The notes: generated from the letters alone by a model not told the origin. Counted from the stretch's first letter, positions 45,800-57,644 are shown. The stretch is 64,000 nt of DNA from Isochrysis galbana (GCA_018136815.1 CM030943.1:1818478-1882477); one strand, 5' to 3'. A program made the numbers and translations.

Positions 45800-47988
45800 C
45801 TAACCCAGTCCACGCGAGACAGACGCCACGTCAGAAGTGAGGTCCAGCCCGCCCTCCTTCTTTTCGATGATGCGATCGCAAATACCATAGGCGATCGCCT
45901 CCTGCGCCATGGTGGTGGGTGCGAAAGCAAGGGGGGGATGTCAATGCAACTTGGCGCCCGTCGAGCGGGCAAACGCGCGAGCCTGGAGGGCTACCGCAGT
46001 CTAGGCCAAGCCCATGAAGCCATCTTCGTATAAGTGTCTTCTTCCAAGCATCTCCGCTTAAAGCCCTCGGCCATACGTGCAGCTCCAGCGCTTTACCGCT
46101 CCCTCCCACGCTGACCTTGCTCTGCAGGTGGAAGCTGACCCTTTCCCAACCCCCTTTCTGCCCCTCCCTCTCCAGGTTGGTGGCATGACGCACCTGAGCA
46201 TTCAAGTAGAGGCATCGGTTGGTGTCTGCGCGCAGCTTGTCGATGCTCTGCCCCGTTGCACTCGCCATCATCTCGAGCGCAACGTTTCGGTTGGTGAGCA
46301 CCTCTCTTGCCTACGCCGCGATGGCAAGTGGATTGAGCAAGCAGGTGCACATCATCATTGCACCCCGCACGAATCGCCAAGTGACGTCGCGCGCCCAACA
46401 AAGAGACACTGCGTTTCACCTTGATGGCGATGTCAGAAGCCTGTCCCCGCGCCATCTGCCCCCGTGGCTGGTGGAGCATCACGGTGCAATACGGCAAAGT
46501 CGTCCGGTGGCCCTTAGCTCCTGGCGGATGGAAGCGAGTTTTGGGGCTAGCGTGAGTGCGTAGATGTCATGGGTGTTTTGTTAGCCGAGATTGGAAAAAG
46601 CATGGAGCGCTTGAGGAGGCGTGTATGTCCGTGTCTCACCTGACGCGAGCAACAGCGCGGCGAGTCCGTACGCCTTGCCTACGAGCATCGTGTTGATCTG
46701 CGGCTTGACGTAGCTCATGGTGTCGGCGATGGCAAAGGCCTCAGTCTCGAAGCCGACGGGCCTGCCGTCCTCAAGAGTGGTGCCTGGGGAGTTGATGTAC
46801 ATAGTGATCGGCTTTTCCGTGCTCTCATACTGTAAAAAGAGCAGCTGCGAGATGACGAGTTCGGCCACCTATCCATAATTAGAAAGGTAGATGTGTGAAG
46901 ATAACGTGTAAGGCAAGAGCATGGTGAAGGTGGTGCACATCGAGGCCTAGCCGATGAAGACTTGGAGGACGGGGAAGCTGACTTCAAGAGTGCAGTGTAA
47001 GGGCGCATGGCGTGGGGAGTGCAAACGGAGGGGAGAGGAGTGATGGGAAGGGGAGAGGAGCAAAGATCCGCTCAGAGAAGTCATAGGTATTACTGACCAC
47101 ATGCCATGACCTAGGAGAGGATGTGAGTGTTGGGGAGAAGGAAGGAAGCGGAGGATGCGGTTTGGCATGTCGAGTGGAAGAGAGGAACTAGAAGTATCTA
47201 GTGGTTGATGCGCATGGTGGGGCTCGTGATAGTGTGGTAGGTGAGATGAGGTCAGATGAGGTGAGGGGAAGGAAGGCGGCACGAAAGAGTAGGGACGCAG
47301 GAGTGCAAGAGCGCCAACCTAGTTATGATGCGCATGCCGAGGTGTCGCATATTGTGTGAGGGAAGGGGGGGAGAGGTTGTTTATGCGATGAGAGAGGAGG
47401 TGAGGGGATGGTAGGCGTGGCGTGGTGTGGGGATGGAAGGGCGAGGAAGCGCCCAATTTATTGCTGATGCGCACGCTGTGGCGTGCCGTGGAAAAGGACA
47501 GCAACGAAGGAGGGGAGGGAGGGAAGAGCAGGGTGAAGGGGGATGACGAGTTGGGGGGATGAGGCGAGTAGAGAAGAGCTCTCTCCCTCCTCCCTCCCCC
47601 CGTCCCTTCCTTTCTCTGTCCCTCTCTCTGTCCCTCTCCCTGCTTCTCTGTCCCTTTCCCCGTCCCACCTTCTCTCCTTCTCTCCTTTCCCCTCCCTCCC
47701 CCTCCTCCCCCTCCCGTTCCCGTCCCCCCCCCGCCCCCCTCCCCCTCCTTCCCCCTCCCTCCCTCGCCCTGACTCCCCTTCCTCCCCCTCCCTCACCTGG
47801 TTGTTGATAGGCATCCCCAGGTAGACAATCCGATTGTTGAGAAGCATCGAGGGCATGTCGGGCGGCGGGCCGATGCGCACGCCGTCGATCATGCCACCTC
47901 CCGCCGCGCCCGCCGCACGCATCGAAGGCGCGCCGCAACGCCGCAACGCCGGGGAGAGGGAGAGGAGGAGAGAGGGGAGGAGCAGCAT
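45800..47988 (-). CDS. ClpP-family protease subunit lacking the catalytic Ser (ClpR-like)
   Basis: Five exons on the minus strand: 47988-47797, 46868-46640, 46517-46420, 46310-46194 and 45901-45800. They give 245 residues in frame. The start Met is followed by a hydrophobic leader [20 protein letters not shown], a signal-like or bipartite plastid leader. The core has [65 protein letters not shown], and near the end the Clp[13 protein letters not shown] block. In ClpP the nucleophile lies in GxxxSMGA; here the aligned residue (about 129-131, GKAYGLAA) is Gly, not Ser, while the His (about 156) and a DT in RADTNR remain. It therefore looks like a non-catalytic ClpR-type ring subunit of the plastid Clp core. 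The first intron (930 bases) is filled with repeats. Confidence 0.88.
46930..47500. repeat. Degenerate tandem repeats inside the first ClpR intron
   Basis: Three or four units of about 130 bases. Each carries a GATGCGCA(T/C) block, the clearest at about 47209, 47329 and 47465, followed by G/A-rich stretches. The minus-strand block ATGCGCATCA..AACTAG resembles the end of exon 1 (ATGCCTATCAACAACCAG), so the units may descend from duplication of the exon-intron border. Confidence 0.55.
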
Positions 47989-48180
47989 GGAGGGCGGGGG
48001 GGCGGGGGACGAAGAGAGAGGTTGGGAAGGAAGGGGAGGACGAGGAAGACCTGTCGTAGAAGTTAATAAAGGGGTGGGATACATAATAGAATCTCTCGAC
48101 TCGGAAGAGGAATGCCCGGAGGGGAAGAGCGCGATATCTATGAAAGAATAAGCGTGTTCCTGACGAGGCGAGAGGGGTTC

Positions 48181-48355
48181 CTTTCTCTCTCCCTCTCTCT
48201 CTCTCTCCCCCCTCCCCCCCTCTCCCCCCCCCCCCCCCCCTTCTCTCTCTTCCTCTCTCTCTCCCTCTCCCTCTTCTCCCTCTCTCCCTCTCTCTTCCTC
48301 TCTCTCTCCCCCTCCCTCTCTCTCTCTCTCCCCTCTCTCTCTCCCCTCTCACCGT
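48181..48355 (-). repeat. CT (sense strand GA) microsatellite upstream of ClpR
   Basis: Continuous CTCTC/CCCTC tract with an 18-base C run; on the gene's sense strand it is a GA tract, about 190 bases before the ATG at 47988. Confidence 0.85.
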
Positions 48356-48775
48356 TCCCCCCCCTGCGGTATAGAGATGTGGTCCCTCTCTCGCATCCCA
48401 TCGGCGACCTCTCGGCGCGCGATGCAAAAACAAAACTCTGCCCCTCCGCTCTCACGACAACCCACGAAAAAAAAAATGAGCCCAAGAGTCTTGCCAAGAG
48501 CAAAAACTGGGCCCCTGTTTGTTTGAACCACCCATAGACCCATAGGGTGGTCCATGAATAGACAGCATCGTCATGTAGAACAGAGGTGACATCGAGTGGT
48601 TAGTGTTCGTAACGGCGACACGGTGACTCTAGACTCTAGACTCTAGACGGGACAACATGACAACATTGCACATTGCCACACTGACACTGACACATGACAC
48701 TGAGAGTAGAACTGGGGTATCTGTATCCATAACAAAACACGACTTATGTTTAAACTAAGGCGGTCAAACTAGGGC

Positions 48776-50177
48776 GGTCAAACAGGTTTAGGAATGACAA
48801 AATGACCATCTCCATCTCCATCTCACCGTCACCGTTGACCGTTGAGGAAATTTGAGGAATTTTTCGGTAGAAAGTTCCCAATACACCCAACTACAACTTC
48901 AACTAGCACATGTCCATATCCGGGCTCCGGGCCCCATTGGGACCCAGACCCAGACCCCCCCCTTGCCCGTTGGCCCTTGGGCCCCCACAACCACAACCCA
49001 CAATAACCCATAACCCGTCAAACAATAACTATTTCAACGACTTCCTAAGGGTGAATATTGACCGAGTCAAGACTGAGATTGAGGTTTCATCACGAGATAT
49101 TTGGATTTGGATGTGGTGACCGGATGACCGGATAGGTGTTAGTAGCACACATATCACATATCCATATCCATATCCATATCCGGTGCCCTTTGGGCCCCAG
49201 CCAAGCCCCCCTCGGTAGGTAGCCCCCACAGTGTGGCCCACAGCGATGCGTAACAAGAAAACGCGCAAACAGGCCTGAAATCATTTTCGCCGAGGGCCGA
49301 TGTCCGATATGTCCTACGCGCCTACGCGCGAGCGCGGGCGAGCGTCGGGCCGCTAATCGACGCGGCGTCCCCGCGGTGCAGCGCGCATCGGCCATCGGCC
49401 AGCTACCAGCCCCAGCGCCCCAGCCACATGCGCGCAGGCTGCCCGTCGCATCCACGAGCTCATCCGCGATCGACCTTTTGGTTTTGGAAGTCGTGCGGGC
49501 CAGGCACCGGGCTGGTGGCTGGTGACCAAGAATGGTCTCGCAGCTCGCAGCGCGCCCGGCGCCCGGGCTCGGTTCGAAGTTGGGCTCTCCGGGCTTTTGG
49601 TGGCGGACGTTGGTTGGACGTTAGCGCGCGTGCTTTCGGGCGCCGCGGCGCCGCGGATGCCGATGTCGACACGCGGCACGCGGCACGCGGCTTGGGGCTT
49701 GGGGGACACGTCGCGCGCGATTGGCGTCGCCGGCTCGGCGGTTTCGGGCGATTCCGTACGCCGTATGAGGCGCGGGCCGGACACCGGGCACCGGGCAGGC
49801 TGATGCACAAGAACACGGGCTCGCATCGCGCCTTGCGTCGTTTTGCGTTTTGAAGTTGGGCTCTCCGAGATAGTGTATTTAGGTAGGCCTGTTTCCTAAT
49901 TCTAATTCCTGTGTTTTGCCGTTTTTGTGTTGCGCTTCGTTGTGCGTTGTGGTGGTGGCTCCCGGCGGGCCTGGGGCCCAAAAGGCAATGGGCAAAGGCA
50001 AAGGGCATCGAATAAGTGCTAAGTACTAAGAGCGAGATTGAGATGCAGGTGCAGGTGTTTTCCGGGGTTTCTACTTCTACCGCTATACTTTGGTGAGTTT
50101 CCTCGATCTCGATCCTGACTTTTTCTTTTTCATTTCTACACCCTTAGAATTTGAAGTAGTGTTTGACCACCCTACCC
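48776..50177. mobile_element. Non-autonomous DNA-element-like repeat with long inverted ends
   Basis: The left end is TAGGGCGGTCAAACAGG at 48776. The right end, read inverted from 50177, is TAGGGTGGTCAAACACTACT followed by TTCTAAGGGTG, which also matches the start of the 58442 element. Internal DNA at 49030-49270 (TAAGGGTGAATATTGACC, CAGCGATGCGTAAC) recurs at 58470-58620. Partial extra copies of the end motif lie just left, at 48760. I see no transposase and no clear target duplication. Confidence 0.6.
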
Positions 50178-50373
50178 ACTTCGCGCCATCGCGCCCCTCT
50201 CCCTTTCCCCTCCCTTCTGTCCGTCCACAAATACTTTACGACACTTTACTCCTTACTCTTAGAGTCTTAGAGTACAGGGTTTCCTCTTTCCCTCGGCCAC
50301 GACTAGAAATATGAGTAAAAATATAAAAAGTATCTTAGCTACAGAAAGTGAATGTGGCGGGCGGGCGGGAGGA

Positions 50374-50410
50374 AGAGGGGAGAGAGAGAGAGAGAGGGAG
50401 TGGGAGAGGG

Positions 50411-50443
<33 letters not shown>

Positions 50444-50600
50444 AGGGAGGGAGGCAGAGAGAGAAAAGAGAGAGACGGAGAGAGGGAGGAGAAGAGGGGG
50501 TGGGGAGAGGGGTGGCCCGCCGCGCGTGCGATGGCGCTGCGCCAGTGAGGGAGAGAGAGAGAGAGAGGGAAAGAGGGAGAGGGAGAGAGAGGGAGAGGGC
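50374..50600 (+). repeat. GA microsatellite upstream of the kinase gene
   Basis: GAGAGA/GGGAGA tract on the sense strand, interrupted near 50510-50545 and ending about 35 bases before the ATG at 50637. Confidence 0.85.
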
Positions 50601-50636
50601 GGGAGCGAGGGCGCGCGCTCGCGCGTGTGGCGTGCG

Positions 50637-53600
50637 ATGTCTGCCGACGGCTGGCGCTCCTCGCTGCTCGTTGCAGAGCTCGCCCGAGAGGAGAAGAGAG
50701 CGGCTTCTCTCTCCTTGCGGCTGTCTTCTCTCGAGAGAGAGAGGGAGAGGGGGAGAGAGAGAGAGAGAGATAGGGAGCGAGCGCGTGCGAGCGTCAGCCT
50801 TCTGACTGCCGAGCTCGCCGCCGCCGACGACGCCGCCGCCCTTGCAGAGAGAAAGGCCGGAGCGCTCGAGGCGCTCCTTGACCATCTGCAGAGAGAAGTC
50901 GATGCCCTCTCGAGGAAGTGGCAAGAGGAGAGGAGGGCGCGGCGCGCGCTCGAGGAGGCGCGGGCGGCACCCAGCGTGCCCCCCACCGAGTCCAGGGCCC
51001 CGATCTTTGGCTGGCTCCTCGACTCGCGCCGCTCCGAGCTGGGAGACGGTAGCTCGCCGGCGGAGGGAGTGCTGCCGTTGCCACCGCCCATGTCCGATGA
51101 GGCCGCCACGCCCAGCACGCCACCGCCGAGCCGGCTGCCCTCGCAGGGTGGGCGCAACCACCTGGAGCCACTGGCGGCGCTGCTCGCTGGCTCGCGCGTC
51201 AGCCGCACGCCCGGACTCGCGAAGCCGCAGGTGCTGCACTACGGTCAGTCGTCCTCGCTTGTGATCAAGCCGGCCAAGCCCGAGCTCTCGCTCGCGCTCG
51301 GTGGGCCCAAGGTGAGCGCCGACTACCGCGAGTGGGCAGAGCCGATGCTGGGCGGGCTTGCCATTGGTTCGGACGACCTGGAAGTGGTGGGCGGCGGCGG
51401 CGGGTGTGGCGGCGGCGGCGGCTGCGGCTCTGCCTCGGCGCAGTTTGGCATCCGCGGCCGGCGTGACGCCGTTTCATCGGCGCCATGGCACGTACGTGGC
51501 GCGGAGAGCCGGCCGCCGTGGTGGAGCGCCACGGCCGCCGATGACGCAGCTTGGCGCGCTGAGTGGTGCGGTAGGAGTGTGCCCGGCTGGGGCGCAGCGG
51601 TGCACGGCGAGCCCGAGGGCGGCGCGCGCGCGCTGCGGTACCATGCGGCTGGTGGCGCGCGCGCTGAGGGCATTGAAGGCACTGCAGCAAGCCGGGCCGC
51701 CGCTGTCGGGTACGGCAGCAGCGCGCCGCCGCCGGCCGCCGTGCTCGACGCTCTCGCGCGCCATCCGCTCCTCCTCTCCGCTTCGCGCGAGACGCTGCTG
51801 CGCGTCGGCCGCGCGATGCGCTGTGAAAGCTACGGCTCGGGAGCTATGGTGGCACGGCAGCGTGAGATGACGGACTCGATGTTCCTCGTCGAGTCGGGGC
51901 TGTTTGATGTCTTCATGGAGGAGGCGGGCCGGCGCCCCGTGCGCGCCTATGCCTCGGGCGACCGCTTCGGCGAGATGGCGCTCGTCATGACTACCGTGCT
52001 CCCGTCCACCGTCTTGTGCCGTGAGCCAGGCGCCGTGTGGCACCTCTCGCGCGAGGCGTTCCGCGCGTCGACTCTCCCGCGCGCCATCGCGCGGCTCGAC
52101 TCGGCATGCCGGCTGCTGCGCGGGCTCGTGCTTGCAGCCGACATTGCGAGCGCCGATGGTAGCCAGCTCGCCCCAGCTGCCGTCGCGCATCTTGCGTGCG
52201 GCGCAGCCGAGGTGACCATCGAGGCAGGCGAGCAGCTGATCGACTCGCGCGAGAAGCTACAGCAGCTACCCATGCACCTGGTTGTCGCGGGAGAGGTGAG
52301 GTGCGACGTCGTGGCTGCCGCCGCCGCTGGCGACGGCGCACCTGGCGGCGATGCCCGATTCGTGCCAGGTGACCTGATCTGCGCATGCGCGCCCGGCGAC
52401 GGGCGCGTTCGCCTCGCACGCAGTCGCAGCCTCCTTGTCGCCGCACAAGCCGCGCCAAAAGATGCAGCGACGCGGGAGCTCCCGGTCCCCGCGACGGCTT
52501 TGGTGGCGGGTGATGGTGGCGCCACGCTCCTCCAACTGTCTAGGGGCATGCTAGAGCGTCTGCTCTGGCCGTGGGGGGCCGGCGGTAAGGGGTCGGCCGC
52601 GGCGATCGAGGCGGGCGAGCGCATAGACGACGATGACGCGGCGGCGGCCGTCCCCCGGCGACACTTGCCGAGCTACGCCGACGTGGCCGCCGAGGTGCCG
52701 GTTGACACGGCAGTAGACGTCGTTGGTGGGCTGAGCCTCGCTGTCGACACGCCAGTAGATGCCCCGCTCGACACGCCGGCCTGCCTTCGGCGCGCGCGCT
52801 CCCGCCCCTTGGAGCGGATGTTGGCCCACGCCATCCGGGGTGGCGGCGGCTCGATACCCGCCTGCACGCTTGGCGCGCTTGCTGACGCCGTAGTGGAATG
52901 GAAGGTTGCACCCGGTGAGCCGCTCCTGTCGCAGGGTATGCCCCCTGCTGGAATCGTGTACGTGGAGAAGGGCTCGGCGCGGGTGGTTGCCAGCGCATTA
53001 CAGGCCAACGGGGCCCTCAACGGGGTTCGGGATCCAGCCGTAGGTGGTCGCCATCTCTCGGTGGGTGCGGATGAGGAGCCAGTGGGGCTGCGCTCTCCGA
53101 GCCCCTCGCCGTCCACTCTCCGCGCGTCATTTAGTAGCAACAGTGAGAATGGGGGCGGGAGCACGCCTGGGGTATCGATGCGCCTGACCTCGGCATTGGC
53201 CTCGCTCACCCGCGACGTCGTCAAGGGTGAGTGCTGTGGGTCGCTTGCTGCCGCGGAAGCCACGCAGACCATACTGGCCACTGCGGGCTCGCGCTACCTT
53301 TTGCTGCCTTACCAGCTAGCGCGGGCCCTCCTCTCCCTGACCCACGAGGCGGGGCCATCCACACTTGTCGCTCGCGATCCGAGCCAGCTTGCCGACGGAG
53401 ATACAGTGCGTTCGCCGCCGCCGCCGCTGCATGAGATGAGGATCGAGGGCTTCCTTGGATCGGGCGGCACAGCCAAGGTGCTTCTCGCGAGACACGAGGT
53501 GCCCCAACCCGTTGCGGATGGGCTCGAGGCCGACTTGGCAGGTGAGCCGGGCGCTGTTGGCGACCGCATCGCAGGGGCAGCGGGCCTCAAGCACAACGGC

Positions 53601-54901
53601 GTGGAGCATGACGGTCGCGTGCCGCTCACGAGACAAGGGTCCGAGGGATCGCCGATGGCCGAGCCCGCCGATGTGGGCAACGGGGCACAAGACTCTCCCA
53701 CTCCGAGCCTCTCTGGCGACGTGGCCAGCAGCTTCTCCCCTTCGGAGCGCTCTCAGCACGCTAGGCTACCTCGAACCGCTGCAGGGTGCGTCTACGCGCT
53801 CAAGTGCCTCCCGAAAGCGCCGTTACTCGCGGCGGGCCGCGCTCGCCAGGCCATCAATGAGCGGCGCGCGCTCGCTGCGTGCAATGGCTCCCATCCGTGC
53901 CTGCCACTCATCTACGGCGCCTTCCAGGACTCCCACCAGCTGCTATTGCTTCTCGAAGCCGTCTCGGGCGTGGAGCTCTTTTACTTGCTACGCGAAGCAC
54001 GCCGCTTCGAACCGTCCACCGCCGCGCTGTACCTGGCGATGACGGCCTCCGCGCTAGCCCACCTGCATGAGAGGGGCTGGGTCCACAGAGACGTCAAGCC
54101 CGAGAACCTCATCCTAGATTCGGAAGGGTACATCAAGCTCGTCGATCTGGGACTCGCCACCCGGCTTGCCTCACCCGCAGAGCGCACCTGGACTCTCTGT
54201 GGTACGCCCGAGTACACGGCGCCCGAGGTGAGGCGCGCTGGGCTCAGCCGTGGCGCCGAGCCGCCGTACGCGCTTGCGCAGATGCTCAGAATCTCCGCCG
54301 CCTTGCTGACGCCTCGCGCTCCACATGGCACCCTCCTCTGCAGGTGATTGCGTGCCGAGGCCACGGGTTCTATGTTGACTGGTGGGCGGCGGGCGTACTG
54401 CTATACGAGCTGCTCAATGGCTTCCCGCCGTTTTGCGCCAACGAGCCGATTGAGGTCTACGAGCTTGTCCTCGGCGCGCGAATCGAGTTCCCGCCGCACA
54501 TGCCGCGTGCCGCTCGCGAGCTGTGCAGCGGTCTGCTGCAGCGCGAGGTGCATGCGCGGGTAGGCGCGCGGTGTGGCGTAATCGACCTGATGCCGTACTC
54601 CTTCCTCGGTGAAATCGACTGGCTCGCCTTAGCCTCTCGTCAACTCGATGCCCCGGTGCTGCCGGTTGTCTCTCCGGCGGAGGCACTCGAGCTTTCCGAC
54701 ATTGAGGCGCTGCTTCGGCCGACGGGCCACGCCTGTTCTGATGAGACTGAAGACCCCTTTGCCGCCGCTGCCGCCGCCGACCACCTCTTCATCCACGACT
54801 TCACGCCGTGCGACGAGACGCCCACGAATGGCCGGCGCGCAGCCGAGCCACCTAGCCCCCGGCTGCAGTCGGTGCTCGCAAAGCAATTGCCGAGACTTTG
54901 A
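50637..54901 (+). CDS. Protein kinase with cyclic-nucleotide-binding-like domains (PKG/AGC type)
   Basis: Exons 50637-54227 and 54344-54901, joined in frame (donor GTGAGG, acceptor CTGCAG); 1382 residues. The ATG at 50637 follows the GA tract. Residues 1-115 form a charged coiled coil, partly from GA-repeat translation (ERERER). A cNMP-like domain spans about 368-490 with FGEMAL, but the phosphate-binding Pro-Arg of FGELALxxxxPRxAT is replaced (MTTVLPSTV). Two weaker cNMP-like domains follow (about 520-640, 740-905). The kinase domain starts near 932: GSGGTAKV P-loop, YALKCLPK lysine, HRDVKPENLIL catalytic loop (about 1151), VDLGLA in place of DFG, CGTPEYTAPE. Between the P-loop and the lysine about 95 extra residues are encoded; 53542-53784 (243 bases, GTGAGC to CTGCAG, phase 1) may be an intron that happens to be open. 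Likely cytoplasmic or ciliary signalling; ligand uncertain. Confidence 0.85.
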
Positions 54902-56099
54902 TCGAGTCGGAGATGAGGCGCACTCACACAAGGCCGGTCGCAACGAGAGGTGTTTTCGAGCGCCCCATGAGGGCGCGCCTTTGGCTCGGCCACGGGAGAC
55001 CTCGATCGTCAAGGGACGGGCGCACTACGATGAAGAGCATATCCAAAGTCAACCAAGCCAGACAATCCTGTGAAACGGTTGTGGAAAAGATCGCGAACGG
55101 ATCGCCTAAGTGCTTGCTTTGTGTTTGCGCTGCGCTCTTGTGGATAAACAGCTCAGTTTGTGCCGTCGAGCAGGCTGTAGCACGGCTAGAGCAAGAGAAC
55201 AAGTTGAATTCACACAGCGCGACAAGAGGTATTCGGCGGCTGGACGGTGTGAAGCAACTCGGGCATGTTGCTGCGAGAGAGCCTTGGGGAGTGCGAGCGC
55301 TAGGTGCAGGCGCATCATGTGGATTTCAGTGTGCCTCGTGCAACGTTGCGGTGGACGGTATGTGTATGTGCGTACTATTTGATGTGTTTGCTCTTTGCTC
55401 TTCACGATGTCCCTCCCGCCTCACAGCTCACAAGCTAGCCGTAGCCGCGCTCACGCTTGTGCTTGTGACGAAATGGAGCCTGACCCATCGGCCATCGGGG
55501 TCTATATATGATAATAAAACAACTGAGCGTTAGTACCACTACTCCCACTAGCCCGGTACTATCACGACACCCCTCAGCGCACCTACCCGCACGCCTTGAA
55601 GTAGTGGCACAGACACATACACATATGCATCCCTTCAAATCTCCCCCCTCGCAACCCCCAGGCTCCCATTAAAACTCCCCACAAGTTACAATGAGGGAAA
55701 ACCCAGTGAGGCGGACCGACCTACGTCGGGCGACTCACCGGGGAAAAACACCGGGGGGGGGAGGGACCTCTCGTCTCTCGTCGAGAAGCAGAACGGCCCT
55801 TACGGCTTACAGCTCGCGCCGCGAGCAGTCCTCGAAGAAATAAATGACTGCGCCCCCCGATACCTAGCTGCCACAAGGACGTCTTGAGCCACTCCCTTCC
55901 TCTCTGGCTCCGAGGTCATCTATGGCTCTCCTTGACTTCATGTCAAGTATTGCCAAGACCTTGGAGTGCGCCTTGGCTGCGCGAGCTCCGCGTGCCAGGA
56001 GCGCTTTCGTCGCGCCGTCGCGCGTCATTGGCAGTATGGGTTGATTCCCAATACCGCCTGCCAAGCCCACCACCCAGCGGCAGAAGATGATTTCTGCTT
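54902..56099. other. Intergenic, no gene seen
   Basis: 3' flank of the kinase gene. Short frames have no domains. From about 55740 there are G runs and from 55864 a weak match into the following element. Confidence 0.5.
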
Positions 56100-56791
56100 T
56101 GGGTGGTGGGTTCCCGTTAGATGCGCTGTGAGGCGCTCTGGCAAGATCTTGGGCTTTTCTGCTCGCTGCAGAGTAGAGAGCTACGACGTGGCCCGTCCTG
56201 AGGCCGCCCACGGGTCTCGCCTCATCGATCAGCGCCGAATCTGTCAATGTCAGAGAGAGGAGGGCTGCGAGGGCAGCCTCAACGCGGAGGCTCGTCAGCC
56301 ACGCGTGGACGGCCGCGTCGGTGAGCTGGTCCTGGTTCTCGATGCCGAGTTCGAGTGAGGGCAAATCCTGCGAGGGGCGGGTCGGGATGGTCGGGGCGGG
56401 GTCTGTGGCAGCCAGGGTAGCCGCGTGCGCGCGCTGTGAGGAGCTGGGTGGGCTGCGCGCTGCGCGGGCCATGATGCCAGAGGGTCAGGGGGTGGTCGCA
56501 CTGTCGGCAGCCCGACACGGCGCTGCATCGGGCGGGGATCAAATGCCGAATGTAGCTTAGATATAAAGGAACCGATCCCCCCGCGGGCGCGACCGCCAAA
56601 TCTTTACGGGTAGAGCGTGAGCGCGCGTGACGGAGGGGGGGAGAGGGGGGGAGAATCGCACCATTTCCTGGCGAAAATTTTCGTGGCGGCAGGTGGCCCC
56701 CCCTGAAGGTTTTTTATTGGGCCTTGCGCCACGGTCAAAAAATACAGCCCAACCCTTACTAATAGTTAAAAAACCCCTGTTTGACCGCCCT
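56100..56791 (-). mobile_element. Two-copy dispersed element, copy B
   Basis: Closely similar to 29264-29973. The minus strand begins at 56791 with TAGGGCGGTCAAACAGGGG. A minus-strand frame of 202 residues (56472-55864) runs through it, with PVGGLRTGHVVALYSAASRK shared with the other copy. It extends past 56100 with ATKALLARGARAAKAHSK. No known transposase motif was found. Confidence 0.65.
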
Positions 56792-57233
56792 AGCCCTTGC
56801 ACGCATTGATACAGCATTGGCATTGACAACATACAGATACAGCAGTTCATGATGCATGTTGCGCCGTAGGCACCACGATGGCCACACTAGGCCATACACA
56901 GGATATGGGACCCGGAGAAGGCAGCGAAAAATGGCGACAGAGTAGAAAAGCGAAACTAGTACACGGGACACTGGCGGTGCATACAAGACAACATCACCTG
57001 AGATTGGGGTTGCGGCAAACGGAAGACATGGTTGGTGCATGTATTCCGCTTAAGTTGAGCGCGCGTTTTGTGTCAGACATGGAATACAGCAGCAGAGCTG
57101 AAGAATGGTGCCGCATCCTCGTCAAGGATGGTGTGCGCACCAATCGTGCGCTCATCCCAGGGAGTACAATAGACGATACAGGCAAGTGGGAGCGCAGACA
57201 ACAAATCCGATTCTGTCAATAGGTGCACATGTA

Positions 57234-57644
57234 CTATAGAACCTGAACAGTATCTGTGGAAGGTTGAGACCCCCCCCGCCGTATACTCTCCGAACTCGAC
57301 GCGTAAGATTGCAGTCTCCGCGAGGGTGGTAAGCAGCGCGTTGTGATCTCAAAGGGCGCAATGGTGAAGGGTGGGTCGTGTTGGATTGCACCCTTGCGCA
57401 CCGGCAGTGCGGCAGGAGAAGCGTGGCTCTGGTCGTGCTGTGGGTGCGGCTTGGCAACCTGTGGCGTGGAATTGGAAGGCTGTATGCTCGCGCGCGAGGA
57501 CATGAGCTTACTCGGCTGCTCAGAGGCGGTGGCATTGCCGTAGACCCAGAAGCGGCGGCCGATGCCATCGAGAGTAAGAAGACCAAGCAGCGTCACGGCT
57601 GCAGAGAGGCCGGCGGCGAGGGCGATGAGCGCGCCGAGCTCCAT
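57234..57644 (-). CDS. Small N-terminally anchored protein, unknown
   Basis: 136 residues from a true ATG. Residues 4-26 form a membrane helix (GALIALAAGLSAAVTLLGLL), followed by GRRFWVYGNATASE and a Ser/Pro/Gln-rich region without domains. A long CT tract (GA on the sense strand) lies upstream at 57770-57975, as for the other genes here, which supports a real gene. The C-terminal part may include unspliced intron, since the Pro/Ser-rich end is of low quality. Confidence 0.45.
   Translation of the reverse strand: MELGALIALAAGLSAAVTLLGLLTLDGIGRRFWVYGNATASEQPSKLMSSRASIQPSNSTPQVAKPHPQHDQSHASPAALPVRKGAIQHDPPFTIAPFEITTRCLPPSRRLQSYASSSESIRRGGSQPSTDTVQVL

Noticed and set aside
50259-51239. Ser/Leu/Pro-rich minus-strand frames opposite the kinase start
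   Set aside because: They read the complement of the GA tract and kinase exon; low complexity, no domain.
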